This document shows positions 8,959 to 17,520 of a DNA stretch of 42,267 nt, one piece after another. Each line of letters opens with the position of its first letter. Position 1 is the first letter of the stretch. This stretch comes from Patescibacteria group bacterium (GTDB lineage Bacteria; Patescibacteriota; Saccharimonadia; UBA4664), in NCBI GenBank assembly GCA_028288925.1, contig JAQGHG010000017.1:1-42267 (forward strand), read 5' to 3'. A program made the translations under genes and the position numbers. The notes under the pieces were generated by a model that was not told the DNA's origin, searched no databases, and saw only the letters and a program-made list of their open reading frames with translations.

Positions 8959-9651
8959 TTACTTGCGCTTGCGGCTCTTGATGTAAGCCATACCGCTGCC
9001 GATCATGGCGCTCAGGCCAAGGGCGGAGGCGGCTACCGGGGCACCGGTTTGGGGCAGCACGGGCTGCTCGGTGCTGGTACCCAAGACCTCGGGGGTCGGG
9101 GTAGGCGTGGGGACTACGGGAGGAGTCGGGGTGGGGCTGGGCGTAGGCGTAGGCGTGGGGGTGGGAGTGGGAGTAGGTACTTCAACCTTCACGTAAGCCA
9201 GGTCGCAACCCTTCTGGGGCTGCTTGTGGTCGGTGGAATCACCGGTGAAACAAGCTTGGTTCTTGATAGTGACGTCGCTGGTAGCGGTCACTTTGACGGT
9301 GATGGTGCGCTCAGCGCTCTTCTTCATGCCGATGGTACCAACATTGAAGTTGTCCTGGCTGACGAGCTGGAGACCGGCGGGAAGCTGGTCGGTGATCATG
9401 GTTTTGATCATCTCGTCGCCTTTGCCTACGGCTACGTTGGAGACCGTAATGTGGTATACCAGCGTGTCGCCGGGGTGGGCGACCACAGCGGAAGCGGCGG
9501 TATCGGCCTTAGAAAGGGCCGATTGGGTGGTAACGTTCTGAACGTCCTTCCGGATGACACCCTTGGGGTGGCAGGCGGCGGCAATGCCGGTCGAGAGCAG
9601 CACCATGGCGGTGGCGGCGACCGATATTTGAGTAAATTTCTTGGTAGTCAT
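8959..9651 (-). CDS. Secreted DUF11-like surface protein with Pro/Thr linker and LPQTG anchor
   Basis: Signal peptide [35 protein letters not shown] linker; VLPQTG + TM + KSRKRK tail. Confidence 0.88.
   Translation of the reverse strand: MTTKKFTQISVAATAMVLLSTGIAAACHPKGVIRKDVQNVTTQSALSKADTAASAVVAHPGDTLVYHITVSNVAVGKGDEMIKTMITDQLPAGLQLVSQDNFNVGTIGMKKSAERTITVKVTATSDVTIKNQACFTGDSTDHKQPQKGCDLAYVKVEVPTPTPTPTPTPTPSPTPTPPVVPTPTPTPEVLGTSTEQPVLPQTGAPVAASALGLSAMIGSGMAYIKSRKRK
9100..9180. repeat. Low-complexity hexanucleotide-like tract encoding (Pro-Thr)n
   Basis: Repeated ggcgta/gggtgg/gagtgg units translating to [19 protein letters not shown]. Confidence 0.9.
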
Positions 9652-9709
9652 AGTCGTTCGTAAACTCCTTTGGTACGAAATTTCATTCGTATTTGAATGA
9701 ATGTTGAGT

Positions 9710-9738
9710 ATTATACCCAAAGATTTTACGTTTGTCAA
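9710..9738 (-). promoter_or_regulatory. Perfect-consensus promoter TTGACA-N17-TATAAT
   Basis: Minus strand ttgaca aacgtaaaatctttggg tataat. Confidence 0.9.
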
Positions 9739-9764
9739 TAGTTTTAGAGCAAAGTTACAACGGG

Positions 9765-12353
9765 CTAGTTGTTGGGTTGGAACTTGAACCTAAAGGGATT
9801 GGCGTCCGCGGGAACCTGCGGCGGGATGGGCTGGCCGGAGGCGTCCAATGGCACCGGCGTGGCGCTTCCGGGGAGGGTAAGGTTCCAGAGTTTAATCGCG
9901 GCTGGGTTGCTGTTGCAGCGCGCGGTGGGTAGAGCGCCGGCAAAGAAGACCTCATCGGTGGCGGCGTCCCAGGGGTTGGCGAGCCCACCGCCGCTGCAGA
10001 CCTTGGCCGTGGCCACGCCGGCGGGGGGCGTAAAGTTGGCTACCGGCAGGCTAGCTAGCGCGCCTTCCATGTAGTCGTGCCAGATGGGGGCGGCGCCGGT
10101 GATGCCGTCGATGTTGTTCATGGCCGAGTGGTCGTTGTTGCCGACCCAGACAGCGGTGACGAGCTGGGGCGTGTAGCCGACGGTCCAGTTGTCGCGGAAA
10201 TCGTTGGTGGTGCCGGTCTTGGCGGCGGAGGGGCGGGAGAGCAAGAGTGGCGAGTTTAAGGGGAATTCCGGCGCGCGCGAGTTGTTGTCGGAGAGGATAT
10301 TGGTAATCATATAGGCCACGCGCGGGTCGAGGGCGGCTTGGGCTTTGGCGCCGGATTTAGTGATGTCCTTGCCGTAGCGGTCTGACACTTTGGCGATCGC
10401 GCGCGGAGGGACTTTGGTGCCGTTGTTGGCGAAGGTGGCATACGCGGTCGCCATATCAATGGGGCGCACCTCTCCCCCGCCCAGCACGAGCGCCAAACCG
10501 AAGCGGTTTTCGTCTTGGAGGGTGGTAATGCCTAGGTCGTGGGCGGTCTGGATGGTGTCGTGGATCCCGGCGTATTGCAGGACTTTGATGGCGGGGATGT
10601 TGAGGGAGTTGTCGAGGGCATGGCGGAGCGATACCGAGCCATGGAATTTGAGGTCGTAGTTTTGGGGAATGTATTGGCTGCCGTCGCCGTTCGGGAGAAC
10701 GAGCGGGGTGTCGTCGACGTGGGTGGCGCCGTTCCAGCCTTTTTTAAACGCGGTGGCGTAGGCGATGGGTTTGAAGCTCGAACCGGGCTGGAGCTCGGAC
10801 ATTATAACGTTGACGTTGCCGAAGCCAGGGGCGTTGTAGTCGACACTGCCGACCATGGCCAGGATGTCGCCGGAGGTGGGTTCAAGCGAGATGAGGCCAC
10901 CATTGGTGACGTGGTGCTCGGCGAGGGCGTTTACGTGCTCGGCGACGGTTTGTTCGGCTAGGTGTTGCTTGCTGAGGTCGAGCGTAGTCTGGACGGTGAT
11001 GCCGCCTTCTTCGACGGCTTCGGTGCCGTATTGCTGGCGCAACTGGTTGAGTACGTAAAATACAAAATGCGGCGCTTGGATGTTGAGGCTCTTGGCGTAG
11101 ACCGTCATGGGGTTTGGGGCGGAGACGGTGGCGCCGGCCGCGAGTTGGAGGGGCTGGTTTTTGGCGGCTTCAGCCTGAGTCTTGGTGATCTTACCGAGCT
11201 CGAGCATGCGGCTCAGGACGTAGTCTCGCCGGCCGGTGGCAGCGCCGAGGTCGGCGTTGGGATCGAAACGGTTGGGACCAAGCGGAAGACCGGCGATTAG
11301 AGCCGATTCGCCCAGACTGAGATCGCGTGGGGCTTTGTGAAAGTAGGTTTGGCTGGCGGCGGCGATGCCCGAAGACCCTTGGCCGTAATAGACTTCATTG
11401 AGATACATTTCGAGAATTTGATCTTTGGAGTAGTGCCGCTCGAGCTCCATGGAGAGTAGAAGCTCCTGGTATTTGCGTTGGAGGTTTTTGTGCGAGGTAA
11501 GGAGAGCGTTTTTGACGAGCTGCTGAGTAAGTGTGGAGCCCCCCTCGACCCGGCTACGGTGAGTGATATCGACCCAGGCGGCCCGGGCGGTTCCACGCCA
11601 CGAGAAACCGGGATGGGCGTAGAAATCGGGATCTTCGGCGGCCAGGGTGGCGTCTTTGAGCTGCTGCGGCAGCTGCTTGAGCGGTACGACGTTGGTGGCT
11701 TGGCCACCGTAGCCTTCGTATAGCACCTGACCGTTGCGGTCGAGGATGGTGGTGCCGGTTTTCTTCTTGGCGAGCAAGGCGGCGGGGCTGGAGATGTCGT
11801 TGGCGTAGGAAGACATAGTAGAAGCGGCCGTTGATACCGCGATGGTAATAATGGCAAGGCTACCGGCGGCGGCGACGGCCAGGTAGAGCGCCCGGGCGCG
11901 GCGGCTGGATAGGGTGCGGCCGCCACGGTGGGTGTAGGCTCGCAGATCGGCGGCGATGGGCGGCGCGAAGGTGCGGGCTGTTTGGGCGCCGGATTGGGCC
12001 GCTCCCCAGGCCAACCGGCTGGTTCGCAAGAGGTAACGGGTGGCGTTCAGGCTCGCCCGGCGGCTTTGAATCGCGGTGTATGCCAGGACCTTGCGAGATA
12101 TTGTGAGCGATCGTTGACCAACGGCAAGGATGGCCTGCCGTTGGTCGGGATCAAAATGCCGGATCCGGGACCACTGGATGGTCTGGAGATGATTAATAAA
12201 ACGCTGTCCGAGCTCGGCGAGTGTAAGGGTACTCTCGTAAAGGTGCTCGCGCATATCGGGAACGGTGGCCGGGGGCGTGAGGGTAGCCGGTACACTCTCG
12301 TAAAAAGCGCTGCGGCGGGTAGGCTTGCGTTTGTGTTTCTTTGATTTGGCCAT
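9765..12353 (-). CDS. Bifunctional class A penicillin-binding protein
   Basis: Transglycosylase motifs ([35 protein letters not shown]) and transpeptidase motifs ([29 protein letters not shown]). Confidence 0.96.
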   Translation of the reverse strand: MAKSKKHKRKPTRRSAFYESVPATLTPPATVPDMREHLYESTLTLAELGQRFINHLQTIQWSRIRHFDPDQRQAILAVGQRSLTISRKVLAYTAIQSRRASLNATRYLLRTSRLAWGAAQSGAQTARTFAPPIAADLRAYTHRGGRTLSSRRARALYLAVAAAGSLAIITIAVSTAASTMSSYANDISSPAALLAKKKTGTTILDRNGQVLYEGYGGQATNVVPLKQLPQQLKDATLAAEDPDFYAHPGFSWRGTARAAWVDITHRSRVEGGSTLTQQLVKNALLTSHKNLQRKYQELLLSMELERHYSKDQILEMYLNEVYYGQGSSGIAAASQTYFHKAPRDLSLGESALIAGLPLGPNRFDPNADLGAATGRRDYVLSRMLELGKITKTQAEAAKNQPLQLAAGATVSAPNPMTVYAKSLNIQAPHFVFYVLNQLRQQYGTEAVEEGGITVQTTLDLSKQHLAEQTVAEHVNALAEHHVTNGGLISLEPTSGDILAMVGSVDYNAPGFGNVNVIMSELQPGSSFKPIAYATAFKKGWNGATHVDDTPLVLPNGDGSQYIPQNYDLKFHGSVSLRHALDNSLNIPAIKVLQYAGIHDTIQTAHDLGITTLQDENRFGLALVLGGGEVRPIDMATAYATFANNGTKVPPRAIAKVSDRYGKDITKSGAKAQAALDPRVAYMITNILSDNNSRAPEFPLNSPLLLSRPSAAKTGTTNDFRDNWTVGYTPQLVTAVWVGNNDHSAMNNIDGITGAAPIWHDYMEGALASLPVANFTPPAGVATAKVCSGGGLANPWDAATDEVFFAGALPTARCNSNPAAIKLWNLTLPGSATPVPLDASGQPIPPQVPADANPFRFKFQPNN

Positions 12354-12584
12354 GGGCATTCCCGCTAGTTGAATTGGTTTAGGAGGGTGTGACTGATACG
12401 AGTTGTCACTTTCACCAATTATCGTAGCCGGTGTTGGGCGATATTACAATATGGAATTTGGCTAGGATTTTCGCATTGCTCTCCCCTTTTGCTTCCGCGC
12501 TCTGCTCCTCTGGCGTGTGTCTGTGTAGCTCTAGCCTGCGGGTGGCAACGCAGGAATATTCCGCGGCTGACAGGACCCGTAGCC

Positions 12585-14912
12585 TTAAGACTTAACGATG
12601 CGGCGGCGCTTGGAGCGGGCAGGCGCGGCGGCCAGCAGCTCTTCGGCTTGCTTGAGCTCGATCGAGGCGGGTTCGGTGTCCTTGGGGATTTTGGCGTTTT
12701 TCTTGCCGTCGGTGATGTAGGGCCCGAAGCGGCCGTTGAGGATGGCGATGGGGCTGCCTTCGAAGGTCTTGATGTGCTTGGCGGCATCGGTGGCGGTCTT
12801 CTCGGCGATGAGCTCGCGGGCGCGCTCGAGTGTGATGCTCAAGGGATCGTCGGGCTTGATGGAGGCGTAAGTGCTCCCCCACTTGATGTAGGGGCCGAAG
12901 CGGCCGAAGTTGGCGGCGATATCCTGGCCGTCCTCGGTCTGGCCGACGATGCGCGGAAGTTTGAAGAGCTCCAGGGCGTCTTCGAGGGTGACCTCGTCCA
13001 TGCGCTTGCCTTCGGGGATGGGGGCGAACTTGGGCTTCTCTTCGTTGCCGTCCTTGTCCTTGTCGGTGGCTTCGCCGAGCTGGAGCATGGGGCCGTAGCG
13101 GCCGAGGCGGGCGATGATGGGTTTGCCGGTCTTGGGGTCTTTGCCGAGCTCGCGCGCGCCGGCGGCTTCCATGCGGCTGACGCCTTCGGCGGCTTCGACG
13201 GTTTCGTGGAACGGTCCGTAGAATTCGGCGATCATGGTGTTCCATTTTTGCTTGCCTTCGGCGATTTCGTCGAATTCTTCTTCGACTTTCTTGGTGAAGT
13301 CGAAGTCGACGACGGCCGCGAAGTGCTCTACCAAGAAGTCGTTGACGAGCATGCCGACGGAGGTGGGAAAGAGTTTGTTGCGGTCGGCGCCGTAGGTCTC
13401 GATAGTGTCTTGCTCGGTGATATTGCCTTCTTTGAGCTCAAATTTCTTGACCGGGCGTTGTTTGCCTTCCAGCTCCCCTTTCACGATGTATTCGCGATCT
13501 TGGATGGTGGAGATGGTCGGGGCGTAGGTGGACGGCCGGCCGATGCCCATTTCTTCCATGCGCTTAACGAGGCTGGCTTCAGTGTAGCGGGGCTTGGGGC
13601 GGTCGTAGACTTGGATGGCCTGCATGAATTGTAGCGGCAGGTTTTGACCGACCTCCATGGGTGGCAGTATCCCCTCTTCTTCCGGCTCTTCGTCCGAATC
13701 GTGGGCCAGATAGAGCTTGAGGAAGCCGTCAAACAGCACGACTTCGCCCTTGGCGACGAATTGCTCGGGCCGGGTAGAGATGTCGATGCGGGCGGTGGTG
13801 CGCTCGAGCTTGGCGTCGGCCATCTGGGAGGCGACGGTGCGCTTCCAGATGAGCTCGTAGAGGCGGGTTTCGCCGGTCTCGCCGCTCGTGGTGGTATTGG
13901 CGAAGTTGGTGGGGCGGATGGCTTCGTGAGCCTCCTGGGCGCCGGCCGATTTGGTGGTAAACTGGCGCATCTGGTGGTACTGCGGGCCAAACTGGCTCTT
14001 GATCTGCTCGGCGGCGCCGTCGATGGCCTGGTCCGAGAGATGGACGGAGTCGGTACGCATGTAGGTGATTTTTCCGGCTTCGTAGAGGCGCTGGGAGAGC
14101 GTCATGGTCTGGCGGACGCTGAAGCCGAGCTTGCGGCTGGCCTCCTGCTGGAGGGTAGAGGTGGTAAACGGCGCGGCGGGCTTGCGGGCGGCCGGCTTGG
14201 TCTCGATGTCGGCGACCTTGAACTCGGCGCCGATGACGTCTTCCAGAAATTTGCGGGCCTCGGCGTCGGTCTTGAAGCGCGTCGGCAGCTCGGCCTTCAG
14301 CAGGGATTCGCCGGCTACCGTGAAGTCGGCGGTGACGCGGTAGGCCGATTTGGCCGCGAAGCCTTCGATTTCACGCTCGCGTTCCACGATGATGCGCACC
14401 GCCACACTCTGTACGCGGCCGGCGGAGAGCCCGCGTTGGACCTTCTTCCAGAGCACCGGCGAGAGCTCGTAGCCTACGAGGCGGTCAAGTACGCGGCGGG
14501 CTTGCTGGGCGTCCACCAGGCCTTGGTCGACGAAGCGCGAGTTGGCGATGGCCTTCTCGATGGCGGTTTTGGTGATTTCGTGGAAGGCGATGCGCTTGGT
14601 GGTTTTGACGTCGAGCCCGAGCGCCTGGCACAAGTGCCAACTAATGGCTTCTCCTTCGCGGTCTTCATCGGTCGCGAGCCAGACGGTGTCGGCGGCTTTG
14701 GCGTATTTCTTGAGTTCATTAATGCGTTTTTTCTTGTCGGGGGTAATCTCGTAGGTCGGTTTAAAATCGTGCTCAATGTCGATCGACATGCCGGACTTGG
14801 GCAGATCGCGGACATGACCGTACGAAGCCTCGACCTGGTAATCTTTACCGAGGAATTGATTGATGGTTTTGGCCTTGGCGGGGCTCTCTACTATAACTAG
14901 GTGTTTGCTCAT
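12585..14912 (-). CDS. topA: DNA topoisomerase I with topoisomerase C-terminal repeats
   Basis: MSKHLVIVESPAKAKTINQFLG; active site KITYMRTDSVHLS; C-terminal FGRFGPYIKWG-type repeats. Confidence 0.97.
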   Translation of the reverse strand: MSKHLVIVESPAKAKTINQFLGKDYQVEASYGHVRDLPKSGMSIDIEHDFKPTYEITPDKKKRINELKKYAKAADTVWLATDEDREGEAISWHLCQALGLDVKTTKRIAFHEITKTAIEKAIANSRFVDQGLVDAQQARRVLDRLVGYELSPVLWKKVQRGLSAGRVQSVAVRIIVEREREIEGFAAKSAYRVTADFTVAGESLLKAELPTRFKTDAEARKFLEDVIGAEFKVADIETKPAARKPAAPFTTSTLQQEASRKLGFSVRQTMTLSQRLYEAGKITYMRTDSVHLSDQAIDGAAEQIKSQFGPQYHQMRQFTTKSAGAQEAHEAIRPTNFANTTTSGETGETRLYELIWKRTVASQMADAKLERTTARIDISTRPEQFVAKGEVVLFDGFLKLYLAHDSDEEPEEEGILPPMEVGQNLPLQFMQAIQVYDRPKPRYTEASLVKRMEEMGIGRPSTYAPTISTIQDREYIVKGELEGKQRPVKKFELKEGNITEQDTIETYGADRNKLFPTSVGMLVNDFLVEHFAAVVDFDFTKKVEEEFDEIAEGKQKWNTMIAEFYGPFHETVEAAEGVSRMEAAGARELGKDPKTGKPIIARLGRYGPMLQLGEATDKDKDGNEEKPKFAPIPEGKRMDEVTLEDALELFKLPRIVGQTEDGQDIAANFGRFGPYIKWGSTYASIKPDDPLSITLERARELIAEKTATDAAKHIKTFEGSPIAILNGRFGPYITDGKKNAKIPKDTEPASIELKQAEELLAAAPARSKRRRIVKS

Positions 14913-15039
14913 GATGCTTACGGTATCAGTTCTTATGGTTAGTGGTCTAGGGGAAAACTATCTGGCGGCAGATCGCCGCGCACTGGGAACCGACGTTATC
15001 AGGTGGGGTGGGGCGCGTCAAGGTTAGTTTGCATGAAGG

Positions 15040-15082
15040 AGGCCCGAACGAGAGAATCATAGCGACTCTCTCGTTCGGGCCT
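15040..15082. repeat. 16-bp perfect inverted repeat / strong hairpin
   Basis: aggcccgaacgagaga-N11-tctctcgttcgggcct. Confidence 0.95.
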
Positions 15083-15116
15083 AGGTGGTGGGCCCAGCTG
15101 GCCAGGCGGTGGCCGC

Positions 15117-15335
15117 CTACTCGGGCTTGTCCCCATCGCCGCCGGTGGGCGAGTTGGGGTCGAGGTAGCCCAGCCTCTTCATTAGCGGGGTGCCGCTGAT
15201 CAAGAGGATGATTGCCAGGACGATGCCACCTATGATCTCCAGTGTCCCTCCAATACTGAGGAGAACCAGGGCCCCTACGAACGACCCTATTGCGGTGAGG
15301 ATCAGTAGGATCGGGAATTTCCTCGGCCTTTTCAT
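15117..15335 (-). CDS. Small membrane protein (two predicted TM segments), unknown function
   Basis: MKRPRKFPILLILTAIGSFVGALVLLSIGGTLEIIGGIVLAIILLISGTPLMKRLGYLDP...; AAAGG SD 6 nt before ATG. Confidence 0.65.
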   Translation of the reverse strand: MKRPRKFPILLILTAIGSFVGALVLLSIGGTLEIIGGIVLAIILLISGTPLMKRLGYLDPNSPTGGDGDKPE

Positions 15336-15390
15336 GCCTGACCTTTCGGGGTTTTGCCGTGCGGCGGCGTAGGCCGCTTTGACGTAATTC

Positions 15391-15419
15391 ATAATGACAC
15401 CTTTGATGCTATTGGTCAA
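15391..15419 (-). promoter_or_regulatory. Promoter TTGACC-N17-CATTAT
   Basis: ttgaccaatagcatcaaaggtgtcattat on the minus strand. Confidence 0.5.
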
Positions 15420-15477
15420 GCAACGAGCTCTGATCTTGAAGTCAAACTAGGTCTGGATTTATGAGAAGTTGTTAGTT

Positions 15478-15506
15478 TTGACAAACATCCTTATATATGC
15501 TAGAGT
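15478..15506 (+). promoter_or_regulatory. Promoter TTGACA-N17-TAGAGT for the DEAD-box helicase
   Basis: Direct read; followed by an ~80-nt leader with hairpin aactgcc-N9-ggcagtt. Confidence 0.6.
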
Positions 15507-15589
15507 TCTAGTAATTGTTGATCGTGAATTGCGGACCTTGTTACTGGAACTGCCAATTTGCGAGGCAGTTTAGTAAATAAAGGAACCCT

Positions 15590-16828
15590 ATGTATCCTCA
15601 GAGCTCACTCTCTGGCCGTGGCCGTAAAGGCGCACGACCGATGTTTTCGTCGAAGAATCGGCGTGGACCGCAGGTCAAATCGATTGACCCCAACAAATTT
15701 ATTAATAAGGCTACGCCTATCATTGAAGAGACGCCGTTTGTGCCCGAGCACAAGTTCGTCGATTTTGGTTTTGATAAGCGCTTGCAATTCAATATTGACG
15801 CGCATGGCTATGAGCACCCCACCCCCGTTCAGGATGGTGCTATCCCCTACGTCCAGGAAGGCCGCGACCTCATTGGCCTAGCCAACACCGGTACTGGTAA
15901 GACGGCGGCGTTTTTGCTGCCGACGATCCACCGTATGCTGCGTCACGAGGTCAAGCGCTGCTTGATCCTGGTGCCGACGCGCGAGCTGGCCATCCAGATC
16001 GAAGAGGAATTCCGCATCTTCGCGAAAGGCCTCAGCCTGTACGCTACCCTCGTGGTAGGTGGCGCTTCGATCAACCGTCAGCTGTCGCAGCTGGCGCGCA
16101 AGCCTCAGTTTATTGTGTCGACCCCCGGCCGGCTCAAGGACTTGCTGGAAAACTACGGCCAGCGCATCGACGACTTCGATGTGCTCGTGCTCGACGAAGC
16201 CGACCGCATGTTGGATATGGGCTTCATCCGCGACATCCGCTCGATCATGAGTAACTTGCGCGAAGAGCGGCAGACGCTGTTCCTGAGCGCGACGATTACG
16301 CCTGATATCGAGCAGCTCATTACGACTATCCTCAAAGACCCCGCTACCGTGAGCGTCCGCAAGGGCGAGACCAGCAGCCATGTCGAGCAGGATGTGGTGC
16401 GCGTAGAAGGCGGCAAGGAAGCCAAGGAAGAGAAGCTCGTAGAGTTGCTCTCCGGCCCGGAATTCAAGAAGGTTTTGATCTTCGGCGAGACCAAGTGGGG
16501 CGTCCAGAAGCTGGCCGACCGCCTGAATCAGCGCGGCCTCCGGGTAGCGGCGATCCACGGCAACAAGAGCCAGTCGCAGCGCCAGAAGGCTCTGAACGAC
16601 TTCAAGAGCGAGCGGGTACAAGCCTTGATCGCGACTGATGTCGCGGCTCGTGGTCTTGATATTCCCAACGTGTCACATGTGATCAACTTCGATGCTCCCA
16701 AGCAATACGAAGACTACATCCACCGTATCGGCCGTACCGGCCGGGCCGGCCAGATGGGCATGGCTCTGACGTTCGTAACGAGTGGCGCGGCGAGCTTTGA
16801 GCCTCCGCGTCCCGGCGGCCGGCGCTAA
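15590..16828 (+). CDS. DEAD-box ATP-dependent RNA helicase
   Basis: ANTGTGKTAAFLLP, PTRELA, LVLDEADRMLDMGF, LFLSATIT, HRIGRTGRAG. Confidence 0.96.
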   Translation: MYPQSSLSGRGRKGARPMFSSKNRRGPQVKSIDPNKFINKATPIIEETPFVPEHKFVDFGFDKRLQFNIDAHGYEHPTPVQDGAIPYVQEGRDLIGLANTGTGKTAAFLLPTIHRMLRHEVKRCLILVPTRELAIQIEEEFRIFAKGLSLYATLVVGGASINRQLSQLARKPQFIVSTPGRLKDLLENYGQRIDDFDVLVLDEADRMLDMGFIRDIRSIMSNLREERQTLFLSATITPDIEQLITTILKDPATVSVRKGETSSHVEQDVVRVEGGKEAKEEKLVELLSGPEFKKVLIFGETKWGVQKLADRLNQRGLRVAAIHGNKSQSQRQKALNDFKSERVQALIATDVAARGLDIPNVSHVINFDAPKQYEDYIHRIGRTGRAGQMGMALTFVTSGAASFEPPRPGGRR

Positions 16829-16845
16829 ACCCTCCGGAAGCCTAT

Positions 16846-16877
16846 AAAAAACGGCCACTACTTGTGGTCGTTTTTTT
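16846..16877 (+). terminator. Rho-independent terminator after the helicase
   Basis: acggccac-tactt-gtggtcgt followed by T7. Confidence 0.85.
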
Positions 16878-16882
16878 GTTGG

Positions 16883-17296
16883 CTAAATACTCGGTGGGCG
16901 GATAGCCCGTATGAGCAGACCGGCGATGAGACTGACGGCGACGAGGGCAGCTACGGCCGGCCAGTCGAAGAATCCACCGGTGGTGTTGATGGGCGGTTGG
17001 CCGAAGATGGCTTGGAACGGCCAGACCATCCAATTGGTGGCGGCATAGAAGAAGCTGAGGTAGCCATTGGTGGGACTGGTGGTAAATAGACCCGCGATGA
17101 GCCGGCCTACCAACAGGAGGCTTAGCAGCGTGGCTATAAGACGCACTGCTTGCTCTATGGCTGAGGGCCGGGTGTCGATAAGGTCGACTTGGCTGCGGTA
17201 GGTTTGATTTGGTATGGGCGCGGCGAGCGTTTCGCGAAACGTTTCGGAATCCTCGCGGGCGCGAGTGCGCCGGCGCACAGAGTCGGGGTCGTTCAT
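16883..17296 (-). CDS. YggT-family membrane protein
   Basis: LLVGRLIAGLFTTSPTNGYLSFFYAATNWMVWPFQAIF typical of the YGGT family. Confidence 0.75.
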   Translation of the reverse strand: MNDPDSVRRRTRAREDSETFRETLAAPIPNQTYRSQVDLIDTRPSAIEQAVRLIATLLSLLLVGRLIAGLFTTSPTNGYLSFFYAATNWMVWPFQAIFGQPPINTTGGFFDWPAVAALVAVSLIAGLLIRAIRPPSI

Positions 17297-17399
17297 AATA
17301 ACACCTCACGGTTATGCTAGAGATCATCCATCATGGCGGCAGGTGCGTCATTGAGCATTGTTACGAATTTTGAGTGGAGTTATGAGGTGGTGGAAGCAT

Positions 17400-17499
17400 G
17401 GGTCATTTTAGCTCATATATGGTATAGAACAAAACGATTTTAAGCGTGCTCAGAATGAAATTCTTATATCATATATGGGTTAAAAATGACCATTGTTCT
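17400..17499. repeat. Long imperfect inverted repeat in the clp-yggT intergenic region
   Basis: ggtcattttagctcatatatggtata...tatcatatatgggttaaaaatgacc; flanking agaacaa...ttgttct. Confidence 0.8.
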
Positions 17500-17520
17500 G
17501 GGCGGGTGAAGAGCGGATGG

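Noticed and set aside
12489-14900. Long plus-strand ORFs (12489-13634, 13644-14900) opposite topA
   Set aside because: Low-complexity Gly/Val/Asp-rich antisense shadows of a clear topA gene; the same holds for 17446-18588 opposite the Clp-like gene and 27460-28737 opposite der
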